Source: Arcanobacterium_A hippocoleae_A
GTDB lineage: Bacteria; Actinomycetota; Actinomycetes; Actinomycetales; Actinomycetaceae
Length of the DNA: 64,000 bases
NCBI GenBank assembly: GCA_040360365.1
Contig: CP136412.1
Reading direction: 5' to 3' (one strand)
Shown: positions 30,283 through 40,335 of the stretch, piece after piece
Numbering within the stretch: the first letter of the stretch is position 1
How the letters are laid out: each line of letters begins with the position of its first letter
The notes under the pieces: generated by a model
The model's database searches: none
Told to the model about the DNA's origin: nothing
What the model saw: the letters and a program-made list of their open reading frames with translations, nothing else
Position numbers and translations under genes: made by a program

Positions 30283-31704
30283 TTAATGTGAATCATCGCC
30301 ATCAAGGAGTTCTTCTGCTGCAGCATAGATTCGCCCGTCAGCATATCCGCTGCTCGGCGGATGAATTTGGCCGCGTCCCCGAATATTGCGATGATAGGCG
30401 CGATTAACCTTTGTTTCATGCGCTGCAAACCACTGCGCAAGTTTATCCGCTAACTCACTTTGGATTGATTCATATTCAGGATTATCTGCAAGGTTATTCC
30501 GCTCGCCGGGATCAATATTCAGATTGTAAAGTTCCTTTGGCCCATCATACCGATCAACAAACTTGTAGCTGCCGAAACGAATCATCCGTCCGCCGCCGTA
30601 TTCGTCAAAAACCATTACCGGATTATTATTTTTGCGTTTTTCTCCCCGAATCAAATCAGCAACCGAACCAGCAGCACGCAGCACATCCTCCGGAGCCTGC
30701 ACCCCAGCAAGTTCACAAATGGTTTCGTAAAAGGAACATGCAGAAACATGATCGAAAATATTGCGCCGCACAGTTTGTTCCGGCAAATGCACCATAAACG
30801 GTACCCGCACTGAATTTTCCCAGAAATTTAATGGATAAGTGCCGTTGCCTTTTCCCCATAATCCATGCTGACCGCAGCTGAAACCGTTATCTGACATATA
30901 AATAAAAACGGTGTTCTGTGTTAAATTTTGGGCCGCTAACGCGGTATTGATTTTCCCAACGGCACAATCAACACCGGTCAATGCAGCTGCATATCCGCGC
31001 AGACTCGGTATCGGATCGGCAAATGCGTCAGCGAAATCATTATAAGTTTTTGTCCACGGATGCGGTTCTTCACGCGGAATCGACGAAAAATCTGTGTCCT
31101 GGTAAAGGTCAAGAAGTTCTTTTGGATGATTATCGATCCACGGAGAATGCGGGGCAGTGAAATTTACGAGCAGGAAGAAAGGTTTCGCCTTATCTCGAGT
31201 ATTTAAAAATTCGCAGGCACGATCTGCAACCGCATCAGTGAAGTATTTTGGCTCGGCGGCTTCTGCACCTTTTTCATCCCAAATCGGCGCATTATAGTAA
31301 GGTCCGCCTCCATAGCGGTGGGCATACCAGTAATCAAATCCAGCTGCCGGCGTTTTTGCGGTGCCGACATGCCACTTACCGACCATGCCGCAAGAGTAAC
31401 CGTTATTATTTAGTACTTCTGGAAATGTAATCATCTGTTTCAGAAAGTTTTCTTCAAAATCATCCGGATGCCGCCCGCCCACTAGCCAGTCATGGATTCC
31501 GTGTGCTGAAGGCATTCTTCCGGTAAGTAACGATCCCCGAGCAGGCGAACAAACTGGTGACGCACAGTAATAATTGTGAAAAACTGCCGACTGCGCAGAC
31601 AAAACATCAAGATTCGGGGTTCGAAGTTCCGGCCAATTTTCACTAGTCGCCCACGGACCCTGATCATCTGTAATTACGACCACAAAATTAGTTGTCATTG
31701 CCAT
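30283..31704 (-). CDS. Sulfatase (formylglycine-dependent)
   Basis: Hydrolyses a sulfate ester or sulfamate. Motifs: ITDDQG (metal-binding Asp pair), active-site SPVCSPARGSLLTG in which the Cys of CxPxR would become formylglycine, GKWHVG, TAPHSPW, and YMSDNGFSCGQHGLWGKG. It has 473 residues, full length. There is no signal peptide or membrane segment, so it should act in the cytosol on an imported substrate. No maturation enzyme is in the window. It diverges from a LacI-type regulator, and an MFS sugar transporter follows. The substrate is not evident; a sulfated monosaccharide is inferred. Confidence 0.9.
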   Translation of the reverse strand: MAMTTNFVVVITDDQGPWATSENWPELRTPNLDVLSAQSAVFHNYYCASPVCSPARGSLLTGRMPSAHGIHDWLVGGRHPDDFEENFLKQMITFPEVLNNNGYSCGMVGKWHVGTAKTPAAGFDYWYAHRYGGGPYYNAPIWDEKGAEAAEPKYFTDAVADRACEFLNTRDKAKPFFLLVNFTAPHSPWIDNHPKELLDLYQDTDFSSIPREEPHPWTKTYNDFADAFADPIPSLRGYAAALTGVDCAVGKINTALAAQNLTQNTVFIYMSDNGFSCGQHGLWGKGNGTYPLNFWENSVRVPFMVHLPEQTVRRNIFDHVSACSFYETICELAGVQAPEDVLRAAGSVADLIRGEKRKNNNPVMVFDEYGGGRMIRFGSYKFVDRYDGPKELYNLNIDPGERNNLADNPEYESIQSELADKLAQWFAAHETKVNRAYHRNIRGRGQIHPPSSGYADGRIYAAAEELLDGDDSH

Positions 31705-31782
31705 CTTGATTTTCCTTGTCTATTATCTAAATCGCGGATCCTTTCCAAATCCGTTTTAAATTTAAAAGAGAGATTGAATCAA

Positions 31783-32804
31783 TTGCCGCGAGCCACCCGC
31801 AAAGACGTTGCCCAGTTAGCTGGAGTTTCAGTAGCTACAGTTTCGCATATTTTAAACGGGAGAGGCGATGAGCTTGGTTTTTCACAATCCACCGCGAAAA
31901 GAGTGAAAGCGGCAGCTAAGCAGGTAGGATACATTGCACATCCATCAGCCCGAAATTTTCGTTATCAGAAAAGCCAGGTAATTGCGTTATTCACCGCGGA
32001 AGCTCCTTCCTCGCTTCAGCCGCCGATCTTTAATGAATTGCTAACAGCTGTTATTGGCCGTGCACTCAGCGCCGGATACTTCATCTTGCCAGTACCTATT
32101 ACTGCAAATCCTCGCGAAACAGTTGAGGCAACTTTGCGTGAAGTATATCTTGCGGGAGCGATTCTGCGCGACGACCCGGAACTTCGCGATATTGCACCGC
32201 TCCTTGAACTAAATGAAATTCCATCAGTTTGATTAACACCGGCACTTGCGCACCGGATTCACCGAATCTGACCACCGTATTTATTGACGAACGTCCGGGA
32301 GTTGCCCAGATTCTTTCAAGTATTGACATCAGCGAAGTACAGCAACCAGTTATTGTGCGCGGACCGGGAGACGCTTCCGGACACAGAGCGGCGTTTCTCG
32401 AATATTTTCCGAAAGCTCTGAATCTTGAAGCAGCCGGCTGGTCATATCACGACGGATACACAGCCGGAGCAAAAGCAGCAGCTATGGATTCGAATCTTAT
32501 CTTTGCCCCAAACGAGCAGTTCGCCGCGGGTTTATTACATTATTTCCAAGAACTGGGAACAGAAATCAGCCCGAGGTTCCAGCTCTTCGCTCTCGGCGGT
32601 ATCGGACAGAACCCAATATTTCCCGAAAAATCTGCGCAGCTCACAACCGTTGTTTCGCCATTGCTGCAAGCTGCGCAAATTGCGGTAGATTTACTGATTT
32701 CACATCTTTCCGGAGAACGCGAATTACCAAAAGGTGTTTATCAAACTTTGCAGACTTCAGCGCAGCTGCGGGAAACAACTATCCAACTGATCCGGCAAGA
32801 TTAG
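31783..32804 (+). CDS. LacI-family transcriptional regulator (one frameshift)
   Basis: Predicted ligand-responsive repressor. N-terminal helix-turn-helix and hinge: TRKDVAQLAGVSVATVSHILNGRGDELGFSQSTAKRVKAAAKQVGY. The effector domain of periplasmic-binding type follows, with HILPVPIT-like strands, a DERPG loop, and FALGGIGQNPIFPEKSAQLTTVV near the end. One T is missing near 32231 (GTTTGA for GTTTTGA). A TTG start at 31783 after AGAGAGA is the best choice because the frame upstream is not conserved. About 340 residues. It sits between the sulfatase and the MFS gene and probably controls both. Confidence 0.85.
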
Positions 32805-32809
32805 CGGGT

Positions 32810-34170
32810 TCACTTTTCAAAAGCTGTAAGTTCGCCTTCAGATAGGTCTTCAAGATTTTCTCCGGTAGAAGCAAGCCACGGATTAGCCCAGACCAGAATA
32901 AACATCAGCATATAGGCCACTGCAAACGGGGCAATCGGATAGTATCCATACTGTGCAACGAGAATCGGAACCAAGAACGACACCGCTGCGGACATAATCC
33001 GCGCCATTGATTGTGTAAATCCGGCGCCGAATCCGCGAAGCTCAGTCGGATAAGCTTCCACCGCCCACACTACTGCAAGCATCCCCGGACCAAAATATGC
33101 AGTGAAGCTCCAGATTACAAAAGCGGTGAAAAGAATCGTGTTTGCCATCGCACCAAATAAGCCAAGAATTGCGACAGCCGCGGTCAATATGAGCGCAGTA
33201 ATCATTCCCAGATTGCGGCGGTTTACACGGTCAATGAAAAACGCTCCAATAAACAGAGCCAAAAAAGCGACTATATTTGCAAGCAAGGAAACCATTAAGT
33301 TTGCCGATGCCGGAACACCTGCCTGCTCAAAGATAACGGGGCCAAGGAATGAAACAACTGGTCCTGCAGTCGAATTTAACATAAAAAGCCAGTACACACG
33401 AGCATCCGGCGACGAGTGTTCCCTTTAAAAAGCCGACGATATTCACGGGCACTCCTCCGCGGATTTGCCTGAGATATTTCATTTTCAAGACCAAGCGCGC
33501 GGATAATCGTCCATGCTTTTTCGCGCCGTCCGTTCTGAATCAGCCAGCGCGGAGACTCTGGAAGACGTTTGCGTAAGAATAGTACGATTGCTGCAGGAAC
33601 TGCCGCAAACGCAAACATTCCACGCCAAATCCAGTCGTGATGATTCGCCGGCATCACCCAATAAAGGAACATTGCGAGAATGATTGCGAATATTGCACCG
33701 AGTACCATCATCAAGTTCAGTAACGAACCGGTTATTCGGCCGCGGCGGACTTTTGGAGCAATCTCGGCGAGGTACGCAGCAGAAGTCGATAAATCCATTC
33801 CAATAGCTACGCCGATTAGAAAACGCAGCATCCAGAGCATCCAAACTTGCGTGATTGCCGCCGCAAGCAGCGCGGTAATGATAAAAATCCAAAGATTAAA
33901 AGCGAAGACTTTCTTGCGTCCGATTCGATCAGATAAATCTCCGAAGATAATCAAACCCGCAGCAGTACCGAGAAAGGAAATTGCAACGAGCATTCCTTTC
34001 GCACTTGGAGTGAGTGCGAAAGACGATGCTAGGAAAACCATCGCCACACCAATAACGGCGAGGTCATATCCGTCAACAAATTCACCGAAAGCAATTAACG
34101 TTGAAGCATGTTTCTTAATAAAACGCGCATCTTTTTCTGAGATTTCCGCAGTAAGAATTTTCGAATCCAT
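32810..34170 (-). CDS. MFS sugar transporter (frameshifted)
   Basis: Sugar:proton symporter of the sugar-porter subgroup, about 455 residues and 12 membrane segments. Seen: EFVDGYDLAVIG in TM1, GDLSDRIGRKKVF between TM2 and TM3, RFLIGVAIGMDLSTSAAYLAEIAPKVRRGRI, and PESPRWLIQNGR before the central loop. In the second half: FIDRVNRRNLGM and YPTELRGFGAGF. The break is near 33400-33430. It converges with the lacI gene, 5 bases between stops, and a perfect 18-bp palindrome lies upstream of its start. Confidence 0.85.
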
Positions 34171-34224
34171 TCAAACGCTCCTTTGAACGAACTGTAAATG
34201 CGAGCTATTGCTCTTGAAACCAGA

Positions 34225-34242
34225 TATTATCACGTGATAATA
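34225..34242. promoter_or_regulatory. 18-bp perfect palindrome, candidate LacI operator
   Basis: TATTATCACGTGATAATA is a perfect palindrome with a central CG, the usual symmetry of LacI-family operators. It is about 55 bases upstream of the MFS transporter start. A matching copy was not found before the sulfatase. Confidence 0.6.
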
Positions 34243-34423
34243 ATTTTGCACAACAGCTGATACGGATTAGAAATTCCACAAATCACAACGCCGGCATTGA
34301 GAAAACAACGCAGCTCAGCAAAACTTCACCGTTTACATGCGGGAGAAAATCGCGGAAATTACCGAAACCACTCGCCCGCCGCACAGCAGACGATAAACCC
34401 TAATCGCAAAACTCTGCCGATGT

Positions 34424-36336
34424 CTAGAATCCAGCTTCCCGAAGCTGTGCCATTAAACTTGGCCGATTCCGGTAGTCTTGACGAATCTGCGCAATAAATT
34501 CTTTAAATTTCTGCATTAGCAGCGGCTGCACAGCAAGTTCATTACTGCCAATAAATCCCCAAATCTTTCGCAGGTGACCCACCACAACAGCAGCGCCTTT
34601 GCTGCCAGTCTTTGTAAAAAGTTCATCCGTCGAAGCAAAATATAGCTGCAAAGAACGCATTGAATCTTTTGGCTGTAAAGCAGCCGCCAATTCTTGCCAT
34701 GCATAACCTGCACCATATTTTTCGGCACAGACCCATGCGCGTTCAACATCGTTTAACATCAATGCAATTTTCACCGTATCACTGCCGCTGACTCTGGGCT
34801 GACTATCAATAACTTCCCAAATTCGAGTTTCGTATTTATCCCATATTCCCTGCTTGACACAAAAATCGTAAAATATTCGCGTCACTTCTTCACTCGGACT
34901 TTCCTGAAATGCCTTCCACACGAACTCTTCAGCTTCTTCCGGAAAGCCGTCTTCAATATACATTTCCAATACATCCGGGCCATAAACGTCAATTTCACCG
35001 CCGCCAAAATAAGAAGAGAACTTGAATCTCTTTGCCGCAATCGCTTTTTCCATCCACAGCATCGCCTCGCGTTTGCGTCCTGCAGCCGCTAAACGCCGCA
35101 TAATTTCGGCATAATACGGAACTTCCCGATTCGCAAGTAACGAGATTGCCGCATCTAAATCGCCGTCGTAATCTGCCAATTCAATCAGCATCTGCCCGAT
35201 TTCAAAATCGCGAACGTACCCATTTTTCACATCACCTTTTTTGTGAAATTACTTTTTCCAAATCTCGACGGTAGGCTGCCACGCCTTCCTCACCGAGAGC
35301 TTCCACAAAAGGGGCGAGCGTAATATTCGGCCAGCTCGGAGAGTCAATACGCATTTTCACCAGCCATTTTGCAAGTTTTAGTGAATTAGCTGGAGCGAGA
35401 GCAGCAACTTCCGCATATAATTCCAGCGAATCCTGGCATAAATTTCCAATATATCCCGAAGAATCATCGGATCGAAGCAGCATATTCGTAATTCTTTTTA
35501 CAGTGCGTTTTGCAAACGGCTCAACAACACTTGCATACCCTTCAAGCATGTATTTCCGCATTAAAACAATAAATTCATCAAGGTCAGCCGAAACCTCATA
35601 CGACTTATACCAGTCAATAAAGCCACGCGAACGGAATACACGTTTATATTCACTGTCGAGAATATCTTTGATCGTATCTGTTGAAGCAAACTTCAAACTT
35701 CCCAATCGCTCCAGACGGACTACGATTTCCGGATAGTCCGCCGCAATCACTTGGAATAGTTCTCTTAGTTCCGGTTCAGTAAGCGAATTAAAATACTTCG
35801 CGGCGCTGGAACCGCTTGGGAAAACACTGGCGACGGTCTGATCCGCACCTGCAGCCAAAGCGGGATTCTCCTGCTTATTCTGATTTGCAAAATCTGCTTT
35901 TCGCGTTCTTTTATGCTGCAGTTCTGATTCCTCAATACTCTGCAGATTTTCTTCTCCTGCTCCCGCGCCGGTATCTGCTTTATTTTTATTCCGCTGCACA
36001 ACATCTTCCGGCTTAAGCTGCTGTGCATCTATCGAGGCTTGATACTCCTGAGCTGAAATTCCCTCCGGCACATTATTTACTACAGAAGCAGCAGCCACTA
36101 AATGCTTACAAAATTTTCCCGAGCTGAAACTCGGGCAAGTGCACGCCGCATTCCAAAGCGAACCGTTTTCATCCCAGCGCAGAGTTTGCCAACAAATTTC
36201 AGTTCCGAGAATCTCAGTGCGCGCAGCAAGGTCGGTGAGCTCAAGCAACTTCACTCGGGATAAGTATTCTTTTGCACGTCGAATAATTGTACGTGACGTG
36301 AGTTTTTCTAAATCGCTAACTTTTGGGACGCACCAT
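34424..36336 (-). CDS. SWIM zinc-finger protein (two probable frameshifts)
   Basis: Two long frames, 35232-36254 and 34424-35230, appear to be one protein of about 635 residues; an extra A near 35238 would separate them. The N-terminus is extended by a restored frame to an ATG near 36336 (KVSDLEKLTSRTIIRRAKEYLSRVKLLELT). The zinc finger CTCPSFSSGKFCKHLVA (CxCxnCxH) is at about residue 65. A charged linker and a long helical repeat-like region follow (for example YYAEIMRRLAAAGRKREAMLWMEKAIAAKRF), suggesting a TPR-like scaffold. SWIM fingers bind DNA or protein. Function unknown. An alternative is two adjacent genes, the second starting at GTG near 35230. Confidence 0.65.
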
Positions 36337-37024
36337 TCGACTTTCCAACTTTCTGCCCCGCATATTACTGCATGCTCATTACGCCTATTTACCGCACCCG
36401 CTTATGATGCTTGTTTTTTAAGCTCGTTCATTACGCCCGCTTCCAGCCTCTAGTTAAAGTTTAACAAGCGGTATTTAGTAATTCAGTCTTTAGTTTTATT
36501 TAAATTTTATTTGAATTTTATTTGGATTTTATCTGAATTTTCACGTCAATCATCCGCAGGCCGTGAAAAGCCTCCGAGTTTCCTTTTCGGCGTTAGTAAA
36601 TTTCTTCGGCATGACTCAAATTATCCCATCTACTCAAACAGAAAAACCTGGGATGGTTCGATTTTAGCAGTCGATAGCAAAAACACATCTAGACCGCAAT
36701 AGCCGATACTCAAACCGTCACTGACGTGCACGGAAAAGAACGGAAAAGAACGGACTGGAAAGCAAATGCGCAGGTGAACAGGCGAAGAAAATGCCCTTGG
36801 AATCGACGATTTCAGGGGCATCTCAAAATATTTACTCACCAAAAATATCTGGCGGTTTGCACGTCACCTACCATTGTCTGTGACTAAATGTTAAGAAATC
36901 CACTAGATTGGTTATTCCCACTAAATATATCCATTGATATTATTTTGTATAAATGGCATAAAATCAAGGTTTTTATTATCGGATTTAGCCTTATTATCCA
37001 TTTTATTTCTGTTTATCGGATTTT
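36337..37024. repeat. Gene-poor junction with AT-rich tandem repeats and a hairpin
   Basis: No convincing gene. At 36491-36545 an 11-base AT unit (TTTTATTTGAA and variants) is repeated four to five times. At about 36789-36821 a 14-bp stem with two G-U pairs (ATGCCC... GGGCAT) looks like a terminator. Base composition drops sharply from about 36880. TTATCGGATTT occurs twice at 36977-37026. Confidence 0.5.
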
Positions 37025-37047
37025 TGCAAGCATATTGCAAGCACAGC
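37025..37047. repeat. Left copy of a 23-bp direct repeat flanking the SIR2-HerA island
   Basis: TGCAAGCATATTGCAAGCAC plus AGC matches the sequence at 40269-40291 at 21 of 23 positions in the same orientation. Each copy itself contains GCAAGCA twice. It may be an attachment-site remnant. No integrase is visible. Confidence 0.5.
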
Positions 37048-37151
37048 ATTATTCTTTATCCAACAAATCTAAACATTCTTCATCATTTAGTTTTGATACG
37101 GCATTTCTAACTGTTTTAATCATTATCTGCTATGCAAAAGTCTTCTCTTTT

Positions 37152-38900
37152 CTATTCTTTAGTTTGACACCTCATATTTTCTATAGCTTCAATAATTGCA
37201 GCATTATCCGCCTTAGTATTTTCCCACTCTATCCAAAAATTTTTAGTTGCACTCATAGGTTTTAATTGTGGCGTTTTTAATCTAATCCTACTTGGTAATA
37301 ATATTGCATCTCCAACCGCTATTGCTTCTCCTACATCTAATAGGGGAGTTGATCTAAAACGCCTTTTAAAGCATCTGGTAGTAAATTTCTTATTACAGAC
37401 TTATCTTTGTCATTCGACAGTCGTAGTACCAAAAAGTTATTACATTGGCTTAAAATTGTCTTACTTACATCTGAAGGTCTCTGACTAATAACAACTAAAG
37501 AGATTCCATACTTTCTACCTTCTTTTGCAATCCTTTCAAAATTTCCCAATGCTTGTTTTTGAACACTATCAGCATCCTCTTGTATTGGAAGATACAAATG
37601 AGCTTCATCACACAAAATAGCGAAAGGAGTTCTTTTTCCTCATCCATCCATATTTGCACATCAAACAGTAATCTTGAAATAATTCCCGTAACTATAGGCA
37701 AAACATCGGAAGGTACTTCTGAAAAGTCAATAATTTTTATACCTTTTCTTTCGTCATCTGCACCAATCATCTTACACAATAACTTGGATAGCCAATCATA
37801 ATTTAATGTATTAATATTGGGTTGAAACAAAAATCCGTATCTTTTGTCCATGATTTTCGTTTCTAGCCTTGATATAAAACGAGTAAGTTTACCTTCCCAC
37901 TCTCCTTTTACTGGTTTGTTATTAGCTCCAATTCCTTTTTTGTATCATCCTCTTTCAATCTTGTAATCAGTGCTTCCATATTAAATGGAATAGGTGAATC
38001 AACTGTAAAAGTACTTAAAACTTTAGATTTGCCCAATTCTCTTAAAGTTTCCTCTTTTAGTTCCCTTACATGAAAAGTAAAACGTGAAGCTTGATTAGGA
38101 GCATTATTATCTGATCTATCTAAAATCATAGATAGCATTTCATCTCTATTTAATAACCAATATGGCAAGAAAACATATTTTTCATCGTCGTTTTCTAAGT
38201 CTCCTGGTCCTGCAATCTTATAATAATCAGCATATTTCTTATCTGTATCACATAATGACTTATATTCACCATGCATATCAAGAACAATAATATTAGGATT
38301 ATTAAGTTTGCTGGCTTCCTCTATCAAATTTGCAACACACCAACTTTTACCTGAACCTGTACTTCCCAAAATAGAAGCATGTCTTTGAAAAAATTTATCG
38401 CCGTCTAAAATTGCAGTAGCATTGTCATCAATTGCAAATTTTCCTATAACCAATTGTTTTTCCAAAGAAACATCATCACTAATAATATTCATAAATAACT
38501 TTAAGTTATTACCATTAATCGAATAACAATGATGTGTAATTTGTGGGAAAGTATCAATTCCTCTTTTGAAACAATTTTTAGTATCTCCGTCAACCGTTTT
38601 GTATGTCCCAATTAACGAAACTTGGATTACATCTGATGAAATGTAGGCTTCTTCTTCAAGGCTTTCATTATATTCATCAGTTAAATCTTCTAATTCCATT
38701 AATTCATTTGCTTTTCGTCTTACTTTATCTATAATACCAATTGTAAACTCAAAGGATCTTGTGGTTTGAATAGCAACAATACTACCAACATTTAATAATG
38801 ATATTTTCTCATTATCTTCCACTTCAATTAAAACCTGATTAGTATCCACATATATAACAGAACCTATTGTTTCATTTTCTTGAAACACTAACTTATCCAT
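37152..38900 (-). CDS. herA: HerA-like ATPase of a SIR2-HerA defence pair (three frameshifts)
   Basis: Hexameric FtsK/HerA-type DNA translocase ATPase. An N-terminal HAS-barrel-like region (residues 1-100) is followed by Walker A ILGSTGSGKSWCVANLIEEA near residue 180 and IIVLDMHGEYKSL. After frame corrections near 37915, 37625 and 37345 come the Walker B FAILCDEAHLYLP, the ISQRPSDVSKTILSQCNNFLVLRL sensor/arginine region and the C-terminal LLDVGEAIAVGDAILLPSRIRLKTP. Restored length is about 584 residues, as in known SIR2-associated HerA. A strong AAGGAGGTG precedes the ATG at 38900, 25 bases after the SIR2 stop. Codon and base use are AT-rich, unlike the neighbours, so it was acquired. Confidence 0.88.
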
Positions 38901-38925
38901 CAAAACACCTCCTTAATCAATTCAG

Positions 38926-39926
38926 CTATATCCCATATTTTTTATCTTTAATTTCATATATTTGTTTTTCAAAGTAAATTCTTGTTCCACAACTCTTATC
39001 ATTTATTTTCATCTCTTCTATAGCTATAGTATTTGGCGAATTATCAACAATTTTTTTCGCATTACCATATAAGGTTCTAGTTACAATTAGTTTAGGTTTA
39101 GAAATATTTTCTGATTTATTTAAATGAGTTTCCAAATGGTTATCATTAAAACCATATCCAATAAATATTAACCTTTTCGCTTTATCTATCGCCTGCCCCA
39201 TTTTTCCAATATGATAATCAAAAGGCACTTCATATCCTTTTTCATATTTATTAGAACCTGGGGTAATTATGCAAGGAGTACCACAATTTACATGATTTAT
39301 CTTATTAAGTTTTCCATTGATGAGTTTCCAATTAATTGATCCATGTGGTTTATATATTTTTATATGTGGCTTGGGTTTCTTACCTCTTTTCATCCCTTTA
39401 AGCATTTCTTTTTCAACGTTTTCGGGTGAATATTTAGAAATGATTTTCCCTTTATATGAATCTAAATATACCAATCCTTTGATTTCACAAGCATACTCTA
39501 TTAACAAATCATAATTGGTTGTTATTACAACCAAATTATACAAATCAACATTAAAGCATGATAAATACTCAGAAAATCTTAATTTTCTACTTTTTCTATA
39601 ATTTCTTTAAAAATAGATATATCTTCGCTGGAAATAAGTTCATATGCACTTTCAATAATTGCTTTTTCAATGTTACTTGTTACTTTATTTTGTTGTAGTG
39701 TAGATTCTAAATCTGTTCCATTATTTAAAGTTTCTTCTATACTTCTCCAATACTCCATATCTTCGGCACTTAGCCTATCAGGAACATCTTCAATCAGTTT
39801 TTTAGACAGTGCTTTCATTCCTGAAATACCTTCAGCACAAGATAGCCCAGAACCCACTATTGTCACTGTTCTTTGGTCAAAGAAACTTTGGATTTGTTTC
39901 TTTAGATTATCCATATCTATATCCAT
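38926..39926 (-). CDS. SIR2-family NADase-like protein (one frameshift)
   Basis: Predicted NAD-degrading effector of the SIR2-HerA anti-phage system. The N-terminal frame has TVTIVGSGLSCAEGI, the nucleotide-binding glycine motif, near residue 20. The second frame has VVITTNYDLLIEYA with the catalytic Asn, IYKPHGSINW with the catalytic His, CIITPGSNKYEKGYEVPFDYHI and RLIFIGYGFNDNHL near the end. The frames join through KLRFSEYLSCFNVDLYN after one base is restored near 39580. About 334 residues. AAAGGAG precedes the ATG at 39926. It is cotranscribed with herA downstream and preceded by a methyltransferase tail. Confidence 0.87.
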
Positions 39927-39952
39927 CTTCTTACTCCTTTAAGTAAAATATA

Positions 39953-40232
39953 TCACTCTACTCTATTCCTCCTTAGACTATTCCATACATCATATATTTC
40001 ATTAATTTCAAATTTATTGAACCCTGATAATGGTTGAATTAAATTATCCACCCATTTCACAATTTCTGTGAACTCATGATTTTCTCTAAGTTTTTCATCT
40101 ATTTTTTGAGATTTCAATATAATCTAACCTATTATTAATTTTAGGTAATCTAATATTTTTTAAATCACCTGGCAGTATTTCTAAAGCTCCCCAATATTTG
40201 ACATAGAGCTTTTTAAAATAAAAAAATCACCC
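39953..40232 (-). pseudogene. C-terminal remnant of a DNA methyltransferase
   Basis: Open frame in two pieces (one break near 40110) with no start. It reads FFYFKKLYVKYWGALEILPG, then DLKNIRLPKINNRLDYIEIS, then KIDEKLRENHEFTEIVKWVDN and ends NEIYDVWNSLRRNRVE. The segment YWGALEILPGDLKNIRLP resembles the C-terminal end of N6-adenine DNA methyltransferases (GGALEILPGDLKN-type). It stops 26 bases before the SIR2 ATG, the same spacing as SIR2-herA, so it looks like the first gene of that operon. It is cut off close to the guaA side of the island. Confidence 0.6.
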
Positions 40233-40253
40233 AAAGAATTATTCTTCAGGTGA
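40214..40253 (-). terminator. Intrinsic terminator downstream of guaA
   Basis: On the minus strand TCACCTGAAGAA and TTCTTTGGGTGA pair as a stem with a small internal mismatch and a TAA loop, followed by TTTTTTTATTTT. This is a classical hairpin plus U-run serving guaA transcription. It lies just inside the AT-rich island. Confidence 0.75.
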
Positions 40254-40268
40254 CTAATTTCTAAAATC

Positions 40269-40291
40269 TGCAAGCATTTTGCAAGCACAAC
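40269..40291. repeat. Right copy of the 23-bp direct repeat
   Basis: TGCAAGCATTTTGCAAGCAC plus AAC, 21 of 23 identical to 37025-37047. It lies 45 bases downstream of the guaA stop, between guaA and the terminator. Confidence 0.5.
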
Positions 40292-40335
40292 GCTTACAAA
40301 ACGGCTATTTATAAGGCTTTAGAGCCTGTTTTTAA

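Noticed and set aside
36888..37265. 125-codon plus-strand frame in the AT-rich island
   Set aside because: Its 3' part lies opposite the restored herA C-terminus, and its hydrophobic, Phe/Ile-rich content is what antisense AT-rich DNA gives.
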